Assembly (NCBI GenBank): GCA_026988315.1
Contig: JALSLJ010000086.1
Span: forward strand, 1 to 40,304
Source: Sulfurimonas sp.
GTDB lineage: Bacteria > Campylobacterota > Campylobacteria > Campylobacterales > Sulfurimonadaceae
DNA length: 40,304 nucleotides
Direction: 5' to 3'
The notes below the pieces were generated by a model. That model was not told where the DNA came from, searched no databases, and was given only the letters and a program-made list of their open reading frames with translations. The translations under genes and the position numbers were made by a program. Below are positions 16,007 through 24,987 of the stretch, in pieces (position 1 is the first letter of the stretch; each line of letters starts with the position of its first letter).

Positions 16007-17425
16007 TTGATATACTCTAAACAATTTTTTCTCGATCAGTTAGCACCTATTGCCGTTTACTCTAAGCTCAAAACCCTCTTCCATAATGAGATAACTTACC
16101 TTTTTGAGAGTGCTGGACAATCAGAGGGTAACTATAGCTTTATCTGTATCGGTGCTCGTGAGAGACTTCAATACATAAATAATCAAACTATATATACAGA
16201 TGCCAATGGTGTCAAACATACACAAGAAGAAAATCCTTTTACTTTTTTAAAACACTACTACAAAAATATCGACACTTCCATATATAAAGAGGCCACAAAA
16301 AAATTAAAAGTTGGTTATGTTGATGGCTTTATTGGCTATATAGGCTATGACATGGTGAAAGTATTTGAACCAAAACTTGGCTCTAGTATGGATAAATTAG
16401 TAGATGAATTAAATACTCCTGATTTAGATTTAATTCTTCCTAAAATGATTTTAGTGTATTCACATAAAAATCACCAAATAACTCTTATATCTACACTCAG
16501 AAAATATGAAGATAAATTTGTGTCTATTCATGATGAGTTAAAAGGCTCATATACATACCAACATAGAGTCCACAACATTGGTAAGGATAAAGGAAGTTTT
16601 GCACATTCTAAGGAAAAATTTTTCAAAATGATAGATGACTCTAAAGAGATGATAAAAAGTGGTGATGTTTTCCAGATTCTTATGACAAATCGTTTTACTC
16701 GAAATATCAAAGTTGACCCTTTTAGTTTTTATCGTATCTTAAGAACGAAAAATCCTTCACCATATATGTTTCTAATGGAATATGAAGACTTTAACATCGT
16801 TGGCTCTTCACCAGAAGTTATGGTGAGACTAGAAGATGGTAAACTTCTGCTTCGCCCCATAGCAGGAACTCGTAAGCGTGGTGCCACTAGACAAAGAGAT
16901 AAAGAACTTGAAGAGGAACTTTTAGCAGACCCAAAAGAGTTAGCTGAACATCTTATGCTTATAGATTTAGGTCGTAATGATGTTGGACGAGTCGCGAAAA
17001 CGGGAACAGTAAAAGTAGAAGATATGATGCATATTGAAAGATTCTCCCATGTAATGCATATAGTCTCAGATGTTACGGCAACACTTGATGAAAAACATGA
17101 TATGTTTGACCTTTTTATGGCAACTTTTACAGCAGGAACTATGACAGGTGCTCCAAAAATTAGAGCTATGGAGCTAATAGCAGAGTACGAGGGTTTAAAA
17201 AGAGGTTTTTACAGTGGAAGTATAGGTTACTTTGGTTTTGATGGTAATATGGACAGTGCTATCACCATTAGAACTGCCATGGTTAAAGAGGACAAGGTTG
17301 TCCTTCAAGCTGGTGCAGGGATAGTTGCAGACTCTGTAAATGAGCTTGAGTATTTAGAAGTTGAAAACAAACTTGGTGCGCTAATACACTCTCTTGAAGA
17401 CTTAGATAAAGATGGAACTAAATAG
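16007..17425 (+). CDS. trpE: Anthranilate synthase component I
   Basis: TrpE converts chorismate to anthranilate, the first step of tryptophan synthesis, with ammonia from a TrpG subunit that is not in this window. The 472-residue protein has the N-terminal regulatory motif LFESAGQSEGNYSFI, which corresponds to the tryptophan-feedback LLES site and argues for TrpE over PabB. The catalytic chorismate-binding domain shows IVGSSPEVMVRLEDG, RPIAGTRKRGATR, HLMLIDLGRNDVGRVA, FTAGTMTGAPKIRAMELI and GSIGYFGFDG. The start appears to be TTG at 16007 with AAGG seven bases upstream. aroE begins on the last base of its stop codon, so the two chorismate-related genes are translationally coupled. Confidence 0.92.
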   Translation: MIYSKQFFLDQLAPIAVYSKLKTLFHNEITYLFESAGQSEGNYSFICIGARERLQYINNQTIYTDANGVKHTQEENPFTFLKHYYKNIDTSIYKEATKKLKVGYVDGFIGYIGYDMVKVFEPKLGSSMDKLVDELNTPDLDLILPKMILVYSHKNHQITLISTLRKYEDKFVSIHDELKGSYTYQHRVHNIGKDKGSFAHSKEKFFKMIDDSKEMIKSGDVFQILMTNRFTRNIKVDPFSFYRILRTKNPSPYMFLMEYEDFNIVGSSPEVMVRLEDGKLLLRPIAGTRKRGATRQRDKELEEELLADPKELAEHLMLIDLGRNDVGRVAKTGTVKVEDMMHIERFSHVMHIVSDVTATLDEKHDMFDLFMATFTAGTMTGAPKIRAMELIAEYEGLKRGFYSGSIGYFGFDGNMDSAITIRTAMVKEDKVVLQAGAGIVADSVNELEYLEVENKLGALIHSLEDLDKDGTK

Positions 17426-18216
17426 TGAAACTGTTTTCAATCTTTGGAAACCCTGTAGCACACTCTCGCTCTCCACTTATGCACAATAGTGTGTTTAAAA
17501 ACTTAAACTACAAAGCTTGTTATACAAGAACTCACTTAGAAGATGGTAAAAAACTCAAAGAGACTTTTTTCTCACTTGGTCTTAGCGGAGCAAATGTCAC
17601 AGTTCCTCATAAAGAAGATGCTTACAATGCTTGTGATGAAGTAAGAGGTTTTGCAAAAAAAGTGGGTGTGGTAAATACTCTTATAAATGAAAATGGAAAA
17701 CTTATAGGCTATAACACAGACGCTGATGGTTTTATGTATGCCATAGAGGTATTTGGTAAAACTCAAAATGTTCTTATCCTTGGTGCTGGTGGCACTGCAA
17801 AAGCCCTAGCTTCGAGATTTATGCAAGATGGTATAAAAGTTACTATTTTAAATCGAAGTGAAGGAAGACTCGCTTACTTTAAAGAGCTTGGATGCGAATA
17901 TTCAACTTGGGATGGCTATAAAACTTCAAAATATGACCTCATTGTAAACACTACAAGTGCTGGACTTAAAGATGAAGAGCTCCCTGCTCCAAAAAAAATC
18001 ATAGAAGATATACTCGCTAACACCTCACATGTAGCAGATGTGATTTATGGGAAAATCACACCCTTTTTACAATTGGCAAATGAAAACAACATCACTTTTA
18101 AAGATGGATCAGATATGCTACTCGGGCAAGGAGTACTTGCGAACGAGCTTTTTACTAACGGTGAACTAGAACTTGAAGATATACAAAAATATATGCAAAG
18201 AAGTTTTGAGCTTTAA
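17425..18216 (+). CDS. aroE: Shikimate dehydrogenase
   Basis: AroE reduces 3-dehydroshikimate to shikimate with NADPH in the pathway to chorismate. The 263-residue protein has the substrate motif NPVAHSRSPLMHN, the catalytic lysine region NVTVPHKEDAY, the aspartate in GYNTDADGF, and the nucleotide-binding loop LGAGGTAKALA. The motif VVNTLINENGKLIGYNTD is typical. The start is GTG, overlapping the trpE stop by one base. Its 3' end overlaps the convergent MMPL exporter gene by four bases. Length and catalytic residues are normal. Confidence 0.95.
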   Translation: MKLFSIFGNPVAHSRSPLMHNSVFKNLNYKACYTRTHLEDGKKLKETFFSLGLSGANVTVPHKEDAYNACDEVRGFAKKVGVVNTLINENGKLIGYNTDADGFMYAIEVFGKTQNVLILGAGGTAKALASRFMQDGIKVTILNRSEGRLAYFKELGCEYSTWDGYKTSKYDLIVNTTSAGLKDEELPAPKKIIEDILANTSHVADVIYGKITPFLQLANENNITFKDGSDMLLGQGVLANELFTNGELELEDIQKYMQRSFEL

Positions 18217-20465
18217 ACTTTTTTATAGAACAAACTTAGTAGAGCTGGAAGTAGTACCAAATCAAGCAAAAGTGCTAAATTTAAAGCTATTACTGTAACT
18301 ATCGCAAAATTGACATTAGGCATAAAACTACTCACTCCAAAAATAGCAAATGTAAATGACAATATAAAAGTAGTGAGTATCATCGCGTTTCCACTATGGC
18401 TTATTATGTAATCTATAGTATCTTCAAAACTTTTTGTTTGTATCGCGTCAAAATACTTTGAGAAAAAGTGGATGGTATCATCTACGGCAATGCCTAAAAT
18501 GACAGCAGCAGAGATGGCTACACCTATATCAATATGTATCCCTATATATCCCATAACTCCTGCTACTAAAACTATGGGAGCAATATTTGGCAATATAAAT
18601 ATCCATAACATTTTTATATTTCTAAAGATTAAAAACATAACTATGGCTACTACGATAAGGGTGATGCTGATGGATGTTATAAGGGTATCGGTTACACTTG
18701 ATTGCATATACGCAAAAATGGCTGTTTGACCTTGAACATCCGCACTATAGTTACTATTTTCATCCCACCAAGTTTTTATCCATGCAATCATCTCTAAATC
18801 TTTTGAAGCATCTACTAAGTCAATATTTATGGAGAGTCTTAAAAACTGTTCTGTTGTATTTACCTTATCATTTATCTCCATCCCCTGAGGAAGACTCATG
18901 GAGTAAAGAAGTAAGTATTGTGCTACTAAATCTTGCTCTTTTGGAATAATGTTTGGTGAAGAGGGGTTAAGCACTTTTTGCATACGAACTATAATATCTT
19001 TAAGCGAATGAGTAAATCTAACATTATTATATTTAGCTTTAAACACCTCTTCAAACTCTACTATTTTTTTTAAAAATAGTGGATTCTTAATCCCATCTTC
19101 CTCTTTAGAATCAAGGATTATTTCATACACCATAGAACCAGTTAGATTTTTCTCTATAAAATTGCTTCCACTCCTCACTACTGTATCATCTGAGAAATAC
19201 TTTATGCTATTTGAATCTACTTTCACATAGTTTAAACCATACCCAAGAACGACAAATAAAAGCATAAATATGCCTACAATTTTTTTGTCATTTTTCACAA
19301 TAAATACCCCATACCCTTTTGTATTTAAAAGATTAAAAAATTTTATGGGTTTCACCTTATAGTCATCATTTATGGTGAGTAAAATTGCAGGTGCAATGCT
19401 TATGCTAAAGAAAAAAGCGATGAATGCCCCTGTGGTAATAGCTACCCCTAGAGTTGAGATAGGCTCGATTTCACTAATGCCAAGTGAAGCAAATCCAATG
19501 GCTGTAGTAAAAGATGTCAAGCCTATTGGCAAAATATTTTTCCTCAAAGCTATGGCTACCGCTTGTATATTTGGCATCCCCTTCATCTTGTAATATATCC
19601 AAGCAAGATAAAGGTGCATAGCATCCGCTATAGCGATGGCAGTCACAAAGGATGGGATGTTTACTGTAAAATTGTTGAGTTTATATCCAAGTAACATCTG
19701 GATGCTTACAACACTTAAAAATGTAAGAACTATAACAACTGAGGGAACCAAAACTCCTATAACACTTCTAAATATTAAAAATAAAAACGAAACGACAACC
19801 ACAACAGCTAAAGGCATTAAAACAAGAGCATCTGATTGTGATATGCTAACGAGAGAGGCTGTAATAGCTGGAATTCCAGTTATGTAAAACTTATATCCAC
19901 TACTGAGCTGAGTTAGAGTTATTATCTCTTGTAGCCTCTGCATAACATAGATGTTAACCTCTTCATCCGCGCCCGTTACATTTGAGAGTTTTACGGCTAA
20001 CATTGTTGTTCGTCCATCTTCTGAGATAAGCTGGTTTAGTATAAGCTCATCTTTGAGAGCCAAAAGTTTTTTCCTTTGTATATTTGTTATATCTCTTATA
20101 AAATCTTCTATAATTATCTCATCATCTTCGGTGCTAATATACTGATAAGAACTTAGACTATCAACTCTACTCACTCCATCTATTTTATTAAACTCTTCAC
20201 TAAGATATAAAACTGTTTCTATCGCTTTTGGAGTAAAAATACCTTTCTCATCTTTAAAAGCAACTATAAAAGTATCGTCTCCACTAAAAGTGGTTCTAAA
20301 GTCATCATAATCTTTTATAATTTTCGAGTCTTTATCAAACCAAATACGATAACTTCCCTCATATGCTAAATCTTTTAAAGATATAGACAGCAAAGCCACC
20401 ATAAGAGTTAAAAGTATTATTATTTTATATTTTTGTTTATCTAAAAAGTTTATATAAGCATCCAT
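18213..20465 (-). CDS. RND-superfamily MMPL-type exporter
   Basis: This 750-residue inner-membrane protein has two similar halves. Each has one N-terminal helix, a large periplasmic domain (about residues 35-200 and 410-600), and a bundle of five helices. The helix bundles contain sterol-sensing-domain-like motifs such as VTAIAIADAMHLYLAWIYY and ILGIAVDDTIHFFSKYF, whose paired aspartates are the likely proton relay. It resembles the MMPL/HpnN branch, which moves lipids or hydrophobic compounds, rather than AcrB, and is shorter than AcrB. No membrane-fusion or outer-membrane partner is adjacent. It is divergent from a tetR gene with two operator-like sites in the shared promoter, so repression by that TetR is likely. 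Confidence 0.9.
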   Translation of the reverse strand: MDAYINFLDKQKYKIIILLTLMVALLSISLKDLAYEGSYRIWFDKDSKIIKDYDDFRTTFSGDDTFIVAFKDEKGIFTPKAIETVLYLSEEFNKIDGVSRVDSLSSYQYISTEDDEIIIEDFIRDITNIQRKKLLALKDELILNQLISEDGRTTMLAVKLSNVTGADEEVNIYVMQRLQEIITLTQLSSGYKFYITGIPAITASLVSISQSDALVLMPLAVVVVVSFLFLIFRSVIGVLVPSVVIVLTFLSVVSIQMLLGYKLNNFTVNIPSFVTAIAIADAMHLYLAWIYYKMKGMPNIQAVAIALRKNILPIGLTSFTTAIGFASLGISEIEPISTLGVAITTGAFIAFFFSISIAPAILLTINDDYKVKPIKFFNLLNTKGYGVFIVKNDKKIVGIFMLLFVVLGYGLNYVKVDSNSIKYFSDDTVVRSGSNFIEKNLTGSMVYEIILDSKEEDGIKNPLFLKKIVEFEEVFKAKYNNVRFTHSLKDIIVRMQKVLNPSSPNIIPKEQDLVAQYLLLYSMSLPQGMEINDKVNTTEQFLRLSINIDLVDASKDLEMIAWIKTWWDENSNYSADVQGQTAIFAYMQSSVTDTLITSISITLIVVAIVMFLIFRNIKMLWIFILPNIAPIVLVAGVMGYIGIHIDIGVAISAAVILGIAVDDTIHFFSKYFDAIQTKSFEDTIDYIISHSGNAMILTTFILSFTFAIFGVSSFMPNVNFAIVTVIALNLALLLDLVLLPALLSLFYKKV

Positions 20466-20490
20466 AAAAAAAACCTTGAATTATTTTAAA

Positions 20491-20536
20491 GTAAGCAATG
20501 TTAACATAAGAAATCTTAAATGTAAACACTGTTTAC
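20491..20536. promoter_or_regulatory. Two TetR-type operators in the MMPL/tetR promoter
   Basis: A perfect palindrome GTAAACACTGTTTAC occupies 20522-20536. A degenerate version, GTAAGCAATGTTAAC, lies at 20491-20505, with centres 31 bp (about three helical turns) apart. Taken with their flanks the two sites are inverted copies of each other (about 17 of 20 bases). The size and symmetry fit a TetR dimer site and both lie between the divergent starts. Confidence 0.75.
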
Positions 20537-20562
20537 TTTATATTTTATGATAAAATAAATTT

Positions 20563-21219
20563 ATGATTAAAAATGAATACCATCATGGAAACCTCAAAGA
20601 AGAGTTTTTAAAAATTGCTTTTAATTTTATAGCAAAAGAAGATATTGATAAACTAACTCTAAAAGTTCTATCGGATGCTACAGGAACATCACGCTCAGCA
20701 ATATATAAGCACTTTAAATCAAAAGATGCTTTGATAGAGAAGATAATAGAAGATGGTTTCGAGCAGTTTGATAACAGCACCTCCCCTATTCTAAAAGATA
20801 AAGATAAACCACTCATTGATAGATTTTATTTTACAGGTAAAGAGTACATAAAATTTGCAAAAGAAAACCCAAACCTTTACAGACTTTTATTTGGCAAAAA
20901 ATATGCTTATATCAGAGAAAAAATTATTAGCATCCAAGATGAGGACTGTAGTGGATTTGGAGCGTTAAAATTAGCTATACAAGAGGGTCAAGAAAGCGGT
21001 ATCTTAAAAAATGATGACAGCTATAAACAGGCTATCATTATCTGGTCATCACTTCATGGTCTATCCTCTTTAATTATTGACGGTTTTATGGATGTTGCAG
21101 AGTTATATGAAAAGCTTTATGATGATATGTTTAAGACATTGTTAGCTGGGATTATTGCAAATAAAGTAAAACTTTTATCGAGTTTGCCATTTGGGGATAA
21201 ACTGCTAAAAGTAAAGTAA
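20563..21219 (+). CDS. TetR-family transcriptional regulator
   Basis: This 218-residue protein has the TetR N-terminal helix-turn-helix at about residues 27-60 (LTLKVLSDATGTSRSAIYKHFKSKDAL), followed by a helical ligand-binding domain. The family binds palindromic operators as a dimer and releases them when a small ligand binds. Its ligand cannot be predicted. It is divergent from the MMPL exporter gene with a 97-bp gap holding two matching palindromes, so it very probably represses both the exporter and itself. It converges on the aldo/keto reductase gene with a 15-bp gap. Confidence 0.92.
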   Translation: MIKNEYHHGNLKEEFLKIAFNFIAKEDIDKLTLKVLSDATGTSRSAIYKHFKSKDALIEKIIEDGFEQFDNSTSPILKDKDKPLIDRFYFTGKEYIKFAKENPNLYRLLFGKKYAYIREKIISIQDEDCSGFGALKLAIQEGQESGILKNDDSYKQAIIIWSSLHGLSSLIIDGFMDVAELYEKLYDDMFKTLLAGIIANKVKLLSSLPFGDKLLKVK

Positions 21220-21234
21220 AATGAACTTTCTTTA

Positions 21235-22254
21235 TCAGCCCATAGGGTACATAATATCTTCTTGAACACTCCTTAACTCTGCCATTGTTTCATCACTAAG
21301 AACTAAGTCTATTGCTGCAAAAGATTCGTCCAACTGTTTGGCTGTTCTCGCACCGATAATGGTTGAGGCTACAAAATCAAACTGTTTGGAATACGCTACA
21401 GCCAAAGTAACAGGTGAAATTTCAAGTTTTTTTGCTATCTCCATATATTTTGCAGTTGTAGCTAATGTCTTCTCATTTACAAACCTAAAACTTTGAGCCA
21501 ACCCTCTTGTGTCCCCGCTTTTTACATACTCTGAAAATCTTGCATCTTCTGGTTGAAACTTTCCATTGTACTTTCCACTTAAAACTCCGCCCGCTATCGG
21601 AGAATACGGTAAAAGTGAAATTTGTTCCTCTTTACATACCTGAGCGAGTTCATCTAAAAATCTCGGATGGTTTAAAGAAAAATTGTTTTGAATAGACTCA
21701 AACCTAGTGATACCTAACCTCTTAGATGTCTCATTTGCTTTTGTGAGTCCATATGCTGTATCATTGGATGTTCCAAGATACCTTACTTTTCCCTCTTGAA
21801 CCAACTCATCAAAAGCTTTTAACGACTCTTCAATCGGTACTATTGTATCAGGCCAATGCATCTGATAGAGGTCAATATAATCGGTTCCAAGTCGCCTTAA
21901 ACTCCCCTCAACAGCTCTTTTTATATGAAAACTATCAATAGCTGTCATCCCATTACGAATAGGTGGTACAAACCAACCACTCGCCGCTCCTGCTACTTTT
22001 GAAGCTATGATAAGATTTTCTCTATTTTTACCCTTTAACCATCTACCAATTATACTCTCCGTCTCACCAGAGTAAACCTCTTTTGGAGGAACTGGATAAA
22101 GCTCGGCTGTATCGAAAAAGTTAATCCCAAAGTCAAGTGATTTATCCATGATTTTAAAGGATTCTTTCTCATCACTCCAAGAACCAAAACTCATTGTTCC
22201 TAAACAAATCGGAGTCACTCTAAGCCCTGTTTTTCCTATGTATCTGTATTGCAT
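21235..22254 (-). CDS. Aldo/keto reductase
   Basis: This 339-residue cytosolic oxidoreductase belongs to the aldo/keto reductase superfamily, which reduces carbonyl compounds with NADPH in a TIM barrel. The catalytic set is visible: aspartate and tyrosine in FFDTAELYP, lysine in IIASKVAG, and histidine in YQMHWPD. The nucleotide-binding C-terminal region includes STIIGARTAKQLDE. The sequence resembles the Tas/YajO-like branch. I chose the ATG at 22254 (MQYRYIGKTGLRV) with AAGGA upstream; a longer frame to 22299 would overlap the msr gene. It begins 17 bp after the methionine sulfoxide reductase stop, so both probably form one oxidative-stress operon. The substrate is unknown. Confidence 0.9.
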   Translation of the reverse strand: MQYRYIGKTGLRVTPICLGTMSFGSWSDEKESFKIMDKSLDFGINFFDTAELYPVPPKEVYSGETESIIGRWLKGKNRENLIIASKVAGAASGWFVPPIRNGMTAIDSFHIKRAVEGSLRRLGTDYIDLYQMHWPDTIVPIEESLKAFDELVQEGKVRYLGTSNDTAYGLTKANETSKRLGITRFESIQNNFSLNHPRFLDELAQVCKEEQISLLPYSPIAGGVLSGKYNGKFQPEDARFSEYVKSGDTRGLAQSFRFVNEKTLATTAKYMEIAKKLEISPVTLAVAYSKQFDFVASTIIGARTAKQLDESFAAIDLVLSDETMAELRSVQEDIMYPMG

Positions 22255-22271
22255 TTTTTTCCTTAAAACTT

Positions 22272-23201
22272 CTAAAATATTTTCTTGTATGTATGACAAT
22301 ATGGCTGTTTATTATGCTTTTCATAATAATCTTGATGATACTCTTCAGCCTTATAAAACTGAACTTTTTCACGCAAAGTTGTAGCCACATCAAAACCTTT
22401 TGATTCTAATATTTTAAACAAGTTTTGAACTATTTTTTTCTCTTTTTCATTCGAAGTAAAGATTGCGGATAAATATTGAGCTCCAATATCTGGACCTTGA
22501 CCATTTTTTTGAGTAGGGTCATGTATCTCAAAAAACAGTTTTGCCAAAGTCTCATAATCAACAATATTTGAATCATATACAACTTCTACAACCTCTAAAT
22601 GTCCTGTATTACCTTTAGTTACATCCCTATAAGATGGATTTTCTAGCTTTCCACCCATATATCCTGACTCAACCGACTTCACACCATCAAGCTTTTCTAG
22701 GTGATACTCCACACCCCAAAAACATCCACCTGCAAAATAAGCTTTTTTATACTGCTCAACCTTATCTGATTCAAAATTTAAAGAGATAGAGTTTACACAA
22801 TGACGGATATTTTTACTTGTAAAACCCTCGCCCTCAAAAACATGACCTAGGTGTGCATCACATCTAGCACAAACTATCTCAATTCTTCTTCCATCAGCAT
22901 CTTTAACTCTCTTTATCGCACCCTCTATCTCATCATCAAAACTAGGCCAACCACATCCACTATCAAACTTAGAACTTGATTTATACAGTGGAGCATCACA
23001 TAGCTTACAAGTATAAGTACCACTCTCTTTGTGCTTATAAAATTTTCCGCTAAACGGTCTTTCAGTTCCTTTATCTTTTATAACTCTCACCTCTTCTTGT
23101 GTTAGAGCATTTAGTGGAAATGGCTTGAGATTTTCATAGTTGATTGCACTAGCTTTTAAACTTATAAGAAGTATCGATACATATATAATTATTTTTGTCA
23201 T
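22272..23201 (-). CDS. msrAB: Periplasmic methionine sulfoxide reductase, MsrB-MsrA fusion
   Basis: This 309-residue protein starts with a signal peptide (MTKIIIYVSILLISLKASA), so it repairs oxidised methionine outside the cytoplasm. The MsrB domain comes first (about residues 25-145). It has zinc cysteines in CKLC and CARC, the block SGCGWPSF and the catalytic cysteine in RHCVNSISL, and reduces R-sulfoxides. The MsrA domain follows (about 153-305), with the catalytic motif AGGCFWGVEY, and reduces S-sulfoxides. The MsrB-MsrA order is the one seen in Helicobacter. Reducing power would have to come from a periplasmic thioredoxin-like carrier. It is followed by the aldo/keto reductase gene at 17 bp. 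Confidence 0.93.
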   Translation of the reverse strand: MTKIIIYVSILLISLKASAINYENLKPFPLNALTQEEVRVIKDKGTERPFSGKFYKHKESGTYTCKLCDAPLYKSSSKFDSGCGWPSFDDEIEGAIKRVKDADGRRIEIVCARCDAHLGHVFEGEGFTSKNIRHCVNSISLNFESDKVEQYKKAYFAGGCFWGVEYHLEKLDGVKSVESGYMGGKLENPSYRDVTKGNTGHLEVVEVVYDSNIVDYETLAKLFFEIHDPTQKNGQGPDIGAQYLSAIFTSNEKEKKIVQNLFKILESKGFDVATTLREKVQFYKAEEYHQDYYEKHNKQPYCHTYKKIF

Positions 23202-23308
23202 TATTTTCCTTAAAAATTTATTTTAGCTCAAACTTCGTTTATTATCCATAAACTTTTTTATCTCAACAACAAAAACTTTGAAGAGCATCCATAATTCGTA
23301 GTTTTTAT

Positions 23309-23677
23309 TCACAATACTCCATTAACCTCATCCTCTTTAACACCAATAGGCGGTTTTTTATTACTCTGCCAAAGTGCTTCATTTGGTTTTGGACAGGCTC
23401 TGACACACTCAGAGCAATAGATGCAAAGATATGGATTATAGTGGTATTTTAAGCCCTTCTTGTTTTTCTCATTGTTTGGTGGATTTTCAACAGATACAAA
23501 CAGTATTGCCCCTGGAGGACAGGCTTTTTCACATTTTAAACAGTAAATGCACTCCTCTTGCTCATACTCGATTAGCCCTCTAAAATCTTTATCTTTTTCT
23601 ATGGGTGTAGCAGGATATTTTATTGTCTGTGGCTTCTTAAAAAGGTTTGTAAATGCTTTGAAAAATGAGTTAAACAT
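23309..23677 (-). CDS. Ech-type hydrogenase ferredoxin subunit (EchF/HycF-like)
   Basis: This 122-residue protein carries two 4Fe-4S motifs: cysteines C43, C46, C49, C53 in CIYCLKCEKACP, and C85, C88, C91, C95 in CIYCSECVRACP. This is the two-cluster polyferredoxin subunit of group 4 hydrogenases, also related to NuoI, which passes electrons between soluble ferredoxin and the small subunit. It is the last gene of the operon, starting nine bases after the large subunit stop with a GAGG ribosome site. A 107-bp gap with only a weak AAAAACT/AGTTTTT hairpin follows before the msr gene. Confidence 0.88.
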   Translation of the reverse strand: MFNSFFKAFTNLFKKPQTIKYPATPIEKDKDFRGLIEYEQEECIYCLKCEKACPPGAILFVSVENPPNNEKNKKGLKYHYNPYLCIYCSECVRACPKPNEALWQSNKKPPIGVKEDEVNGVL

Positions 23678-23686
23678 ATCCTCTTC

Positions 23687-24772
23687 CTATTTTGCCGTAC
23701 ATGCAAGACAAGGGTCAAATGAGGCAAGTATTGCTGGTGCATCCGCATAGTTCTCACCTACAAATATATGTGAAAATGCAGGGATGGAAGAAAATGTGGG
23801 AGTTTTTATACGCACTCTCTCTAACATAGACTTGCCGCCCCCTTTTATGTAGTACATCAACTCACCTCTAGGAGCTTCTAGTCTTACAAGCACCTCCCCT
23901 TTTGGTTTCCCCTTTAGTTTTGTAAATATATCACCCTCAGGAAGTCCCTCAAGTGTATTGTTGCACATCTCAAGAGAGTTTAGTATCTCATTTAAACGCA
24001 CTAAGTTTCTTGCGTTTATATCACCATCTGTATGGGTCTGCATAACAAATCCAAGCTCAAAAAACGGCAAATAATCTATCTCATTTCGTACATCTATGTT
24101 TAGTCCCGATGCACGAGCCAGAGGTCCTATAGCATTAAACCTATACGCTTCATCTAAACTCAAAGCACCTACTCCTTGAAACTTTAGTGACAAACTCCAG
24201 TTATTTGTAAACACATCTATATATCCGAGAACTTTTTGCTTTACTATCTCAAGCTTTATTATTATCTCTTTAGCTCTACTAGCATCCAAATCTCTATTTA
24301 CTCCACCTATAGATATAAAATCAAACTGCACCCTATTTCCAGTTAGAAGCTCTTGAATCTCCATAATAATCTCTCTATCACCCATAATTCGCATAAACAT
24401 AGCTTCAAAACCTGCATTTTCACAAGTATGCGAAAGACACAGCATATGGGAGTGGATTCTATCGAGTTCTAAAAGAAGTATGCGAAGATATTTTGCCTTT
24501 TGTGTTATCTCACCACCTAGAAGTTTCTCTATCCCTGCGGTATAAGTAAGAGAGTGTGTAATTGCACAAAGACCGCAAATCCTTGCAACTACATAACCAA
24601 TACCATCAAACTTAAACTTAGTCGTACAAGCGTGCTCTATTCCTCGATGAACAAAGCCAACATCCGAGTCAACACCGATGATTTTTTCATTTTCACATTC
24701 AAACTTGAAGCGTACTGGTTCTAAGAGTGAGATGTGTTGTGAACCCAAAGGGATATCTATAGTTTTTTTCAC
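23687..24772 (-). CDS. Group 4 [NiFe] hydrogenase large subunit (EchE-like)
   Basis: This 361-residue protein binds the NiFe site. The N-terminal L1 motif is RICGLCAITHS (C66, C69) and the C-terminal L2 motif is DPCLAC (C355, C358), so all four metal cysteines are present. It ends three residues later (TAK), so there is no C-terminal peptide to remove and maturation should not need an endopeptidase, as reported for some Ech/CooH-type subunits. Length matches EchE, much shorter than group 1 subunits. Its start overlaps the upstream 72-residue coiled-coil gene by four bases and echF follows at nine bases. It should evolve or oxidise H2 coupled to ion movement. Confidence 0.93.
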   Translation of the reverse strand: MKKTIDIPLGSQHISLLEPVRFKFECENEKIIGVDSDVGFVHRGIEHACTTKFKFDGIGYVVARICGLCAITHSLTYTAGIEKLLGGEITQKAKYLRILLLELDRIHSHMLCLSHTCENAGFEAMFMRIMGDREIIMEIQELLTGNRVQFDFISIGGVNRDLDASRAKEIIIKLEIVKQKVLGYIDVFTNNWSLSLKFQGVGALSLDEAYRFNAIGPLARASGLNIDVRNEIDYLPFFELGFVMQTHTDGDINARNLVRLNEILNSLEMCNNTLEGLPEGDIFTKLKGKPKGEVLVRLEAPRGELMYYIKGGGKSMLERVRIKTPTFSSIPAFSHIFVGENYADAPAILASFDPCLACTAK

Positions 24773-24987
24773 ATCTTCTCTCTTAAATCAATTAAAAATT
24801 CTAACTCTCGTTTTAGCTCTATTTTTTTTTCTTTATTATCGGAAGTTTTTATCTTCTCTTTCATGGATACTATTTTTTTTTCTAAAGAGTTTATGAGCTT
24901 TTTTCTTTGCTTATCATTTGTGGCTTGTTCCTCTTCATCCAACTTAAAAAACTTTTCTACCTTTTTAAATAATTTCTCAATCTTCAT
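24769..24987 (-). CDS. Small coiled-coil protein inside the hydrogenase operon
   Basis: This 72-residue protein is almost wholly charged helix (KLFKKVEKFFKLDEEEQ, then long KKLINSLEKKIVSMKEKI and KKIELKRELEFLIDLR runs) and is predicted to form a coiled coil. I do not recognise a family. Its ATG overlaps the stop of the Na+/phosphate symporter (TAATG), and its 3' end overlaps the large-subunit start by four bases. It is therefore translated as part of the operon. It could be an accessory or regulatory protein of either neighbour. It has no cysteines, so it is not an electron carrier. Confidence 0.7.
   Translation of the reverse strand: MKIEKLFKKVEKFFKLDEEEQATNDKQRKKLINSLEKKIVSMKEKIKTSDNKEKKIELKRELEFLIDLREKM

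Noticed and set aside
18472-20145. Several plus-strand open frames of 64-85 codons
   Set aside because: All are antisense shadows of the MMPL exporter gene, with biased, low-complexity products and no ribosome sites.
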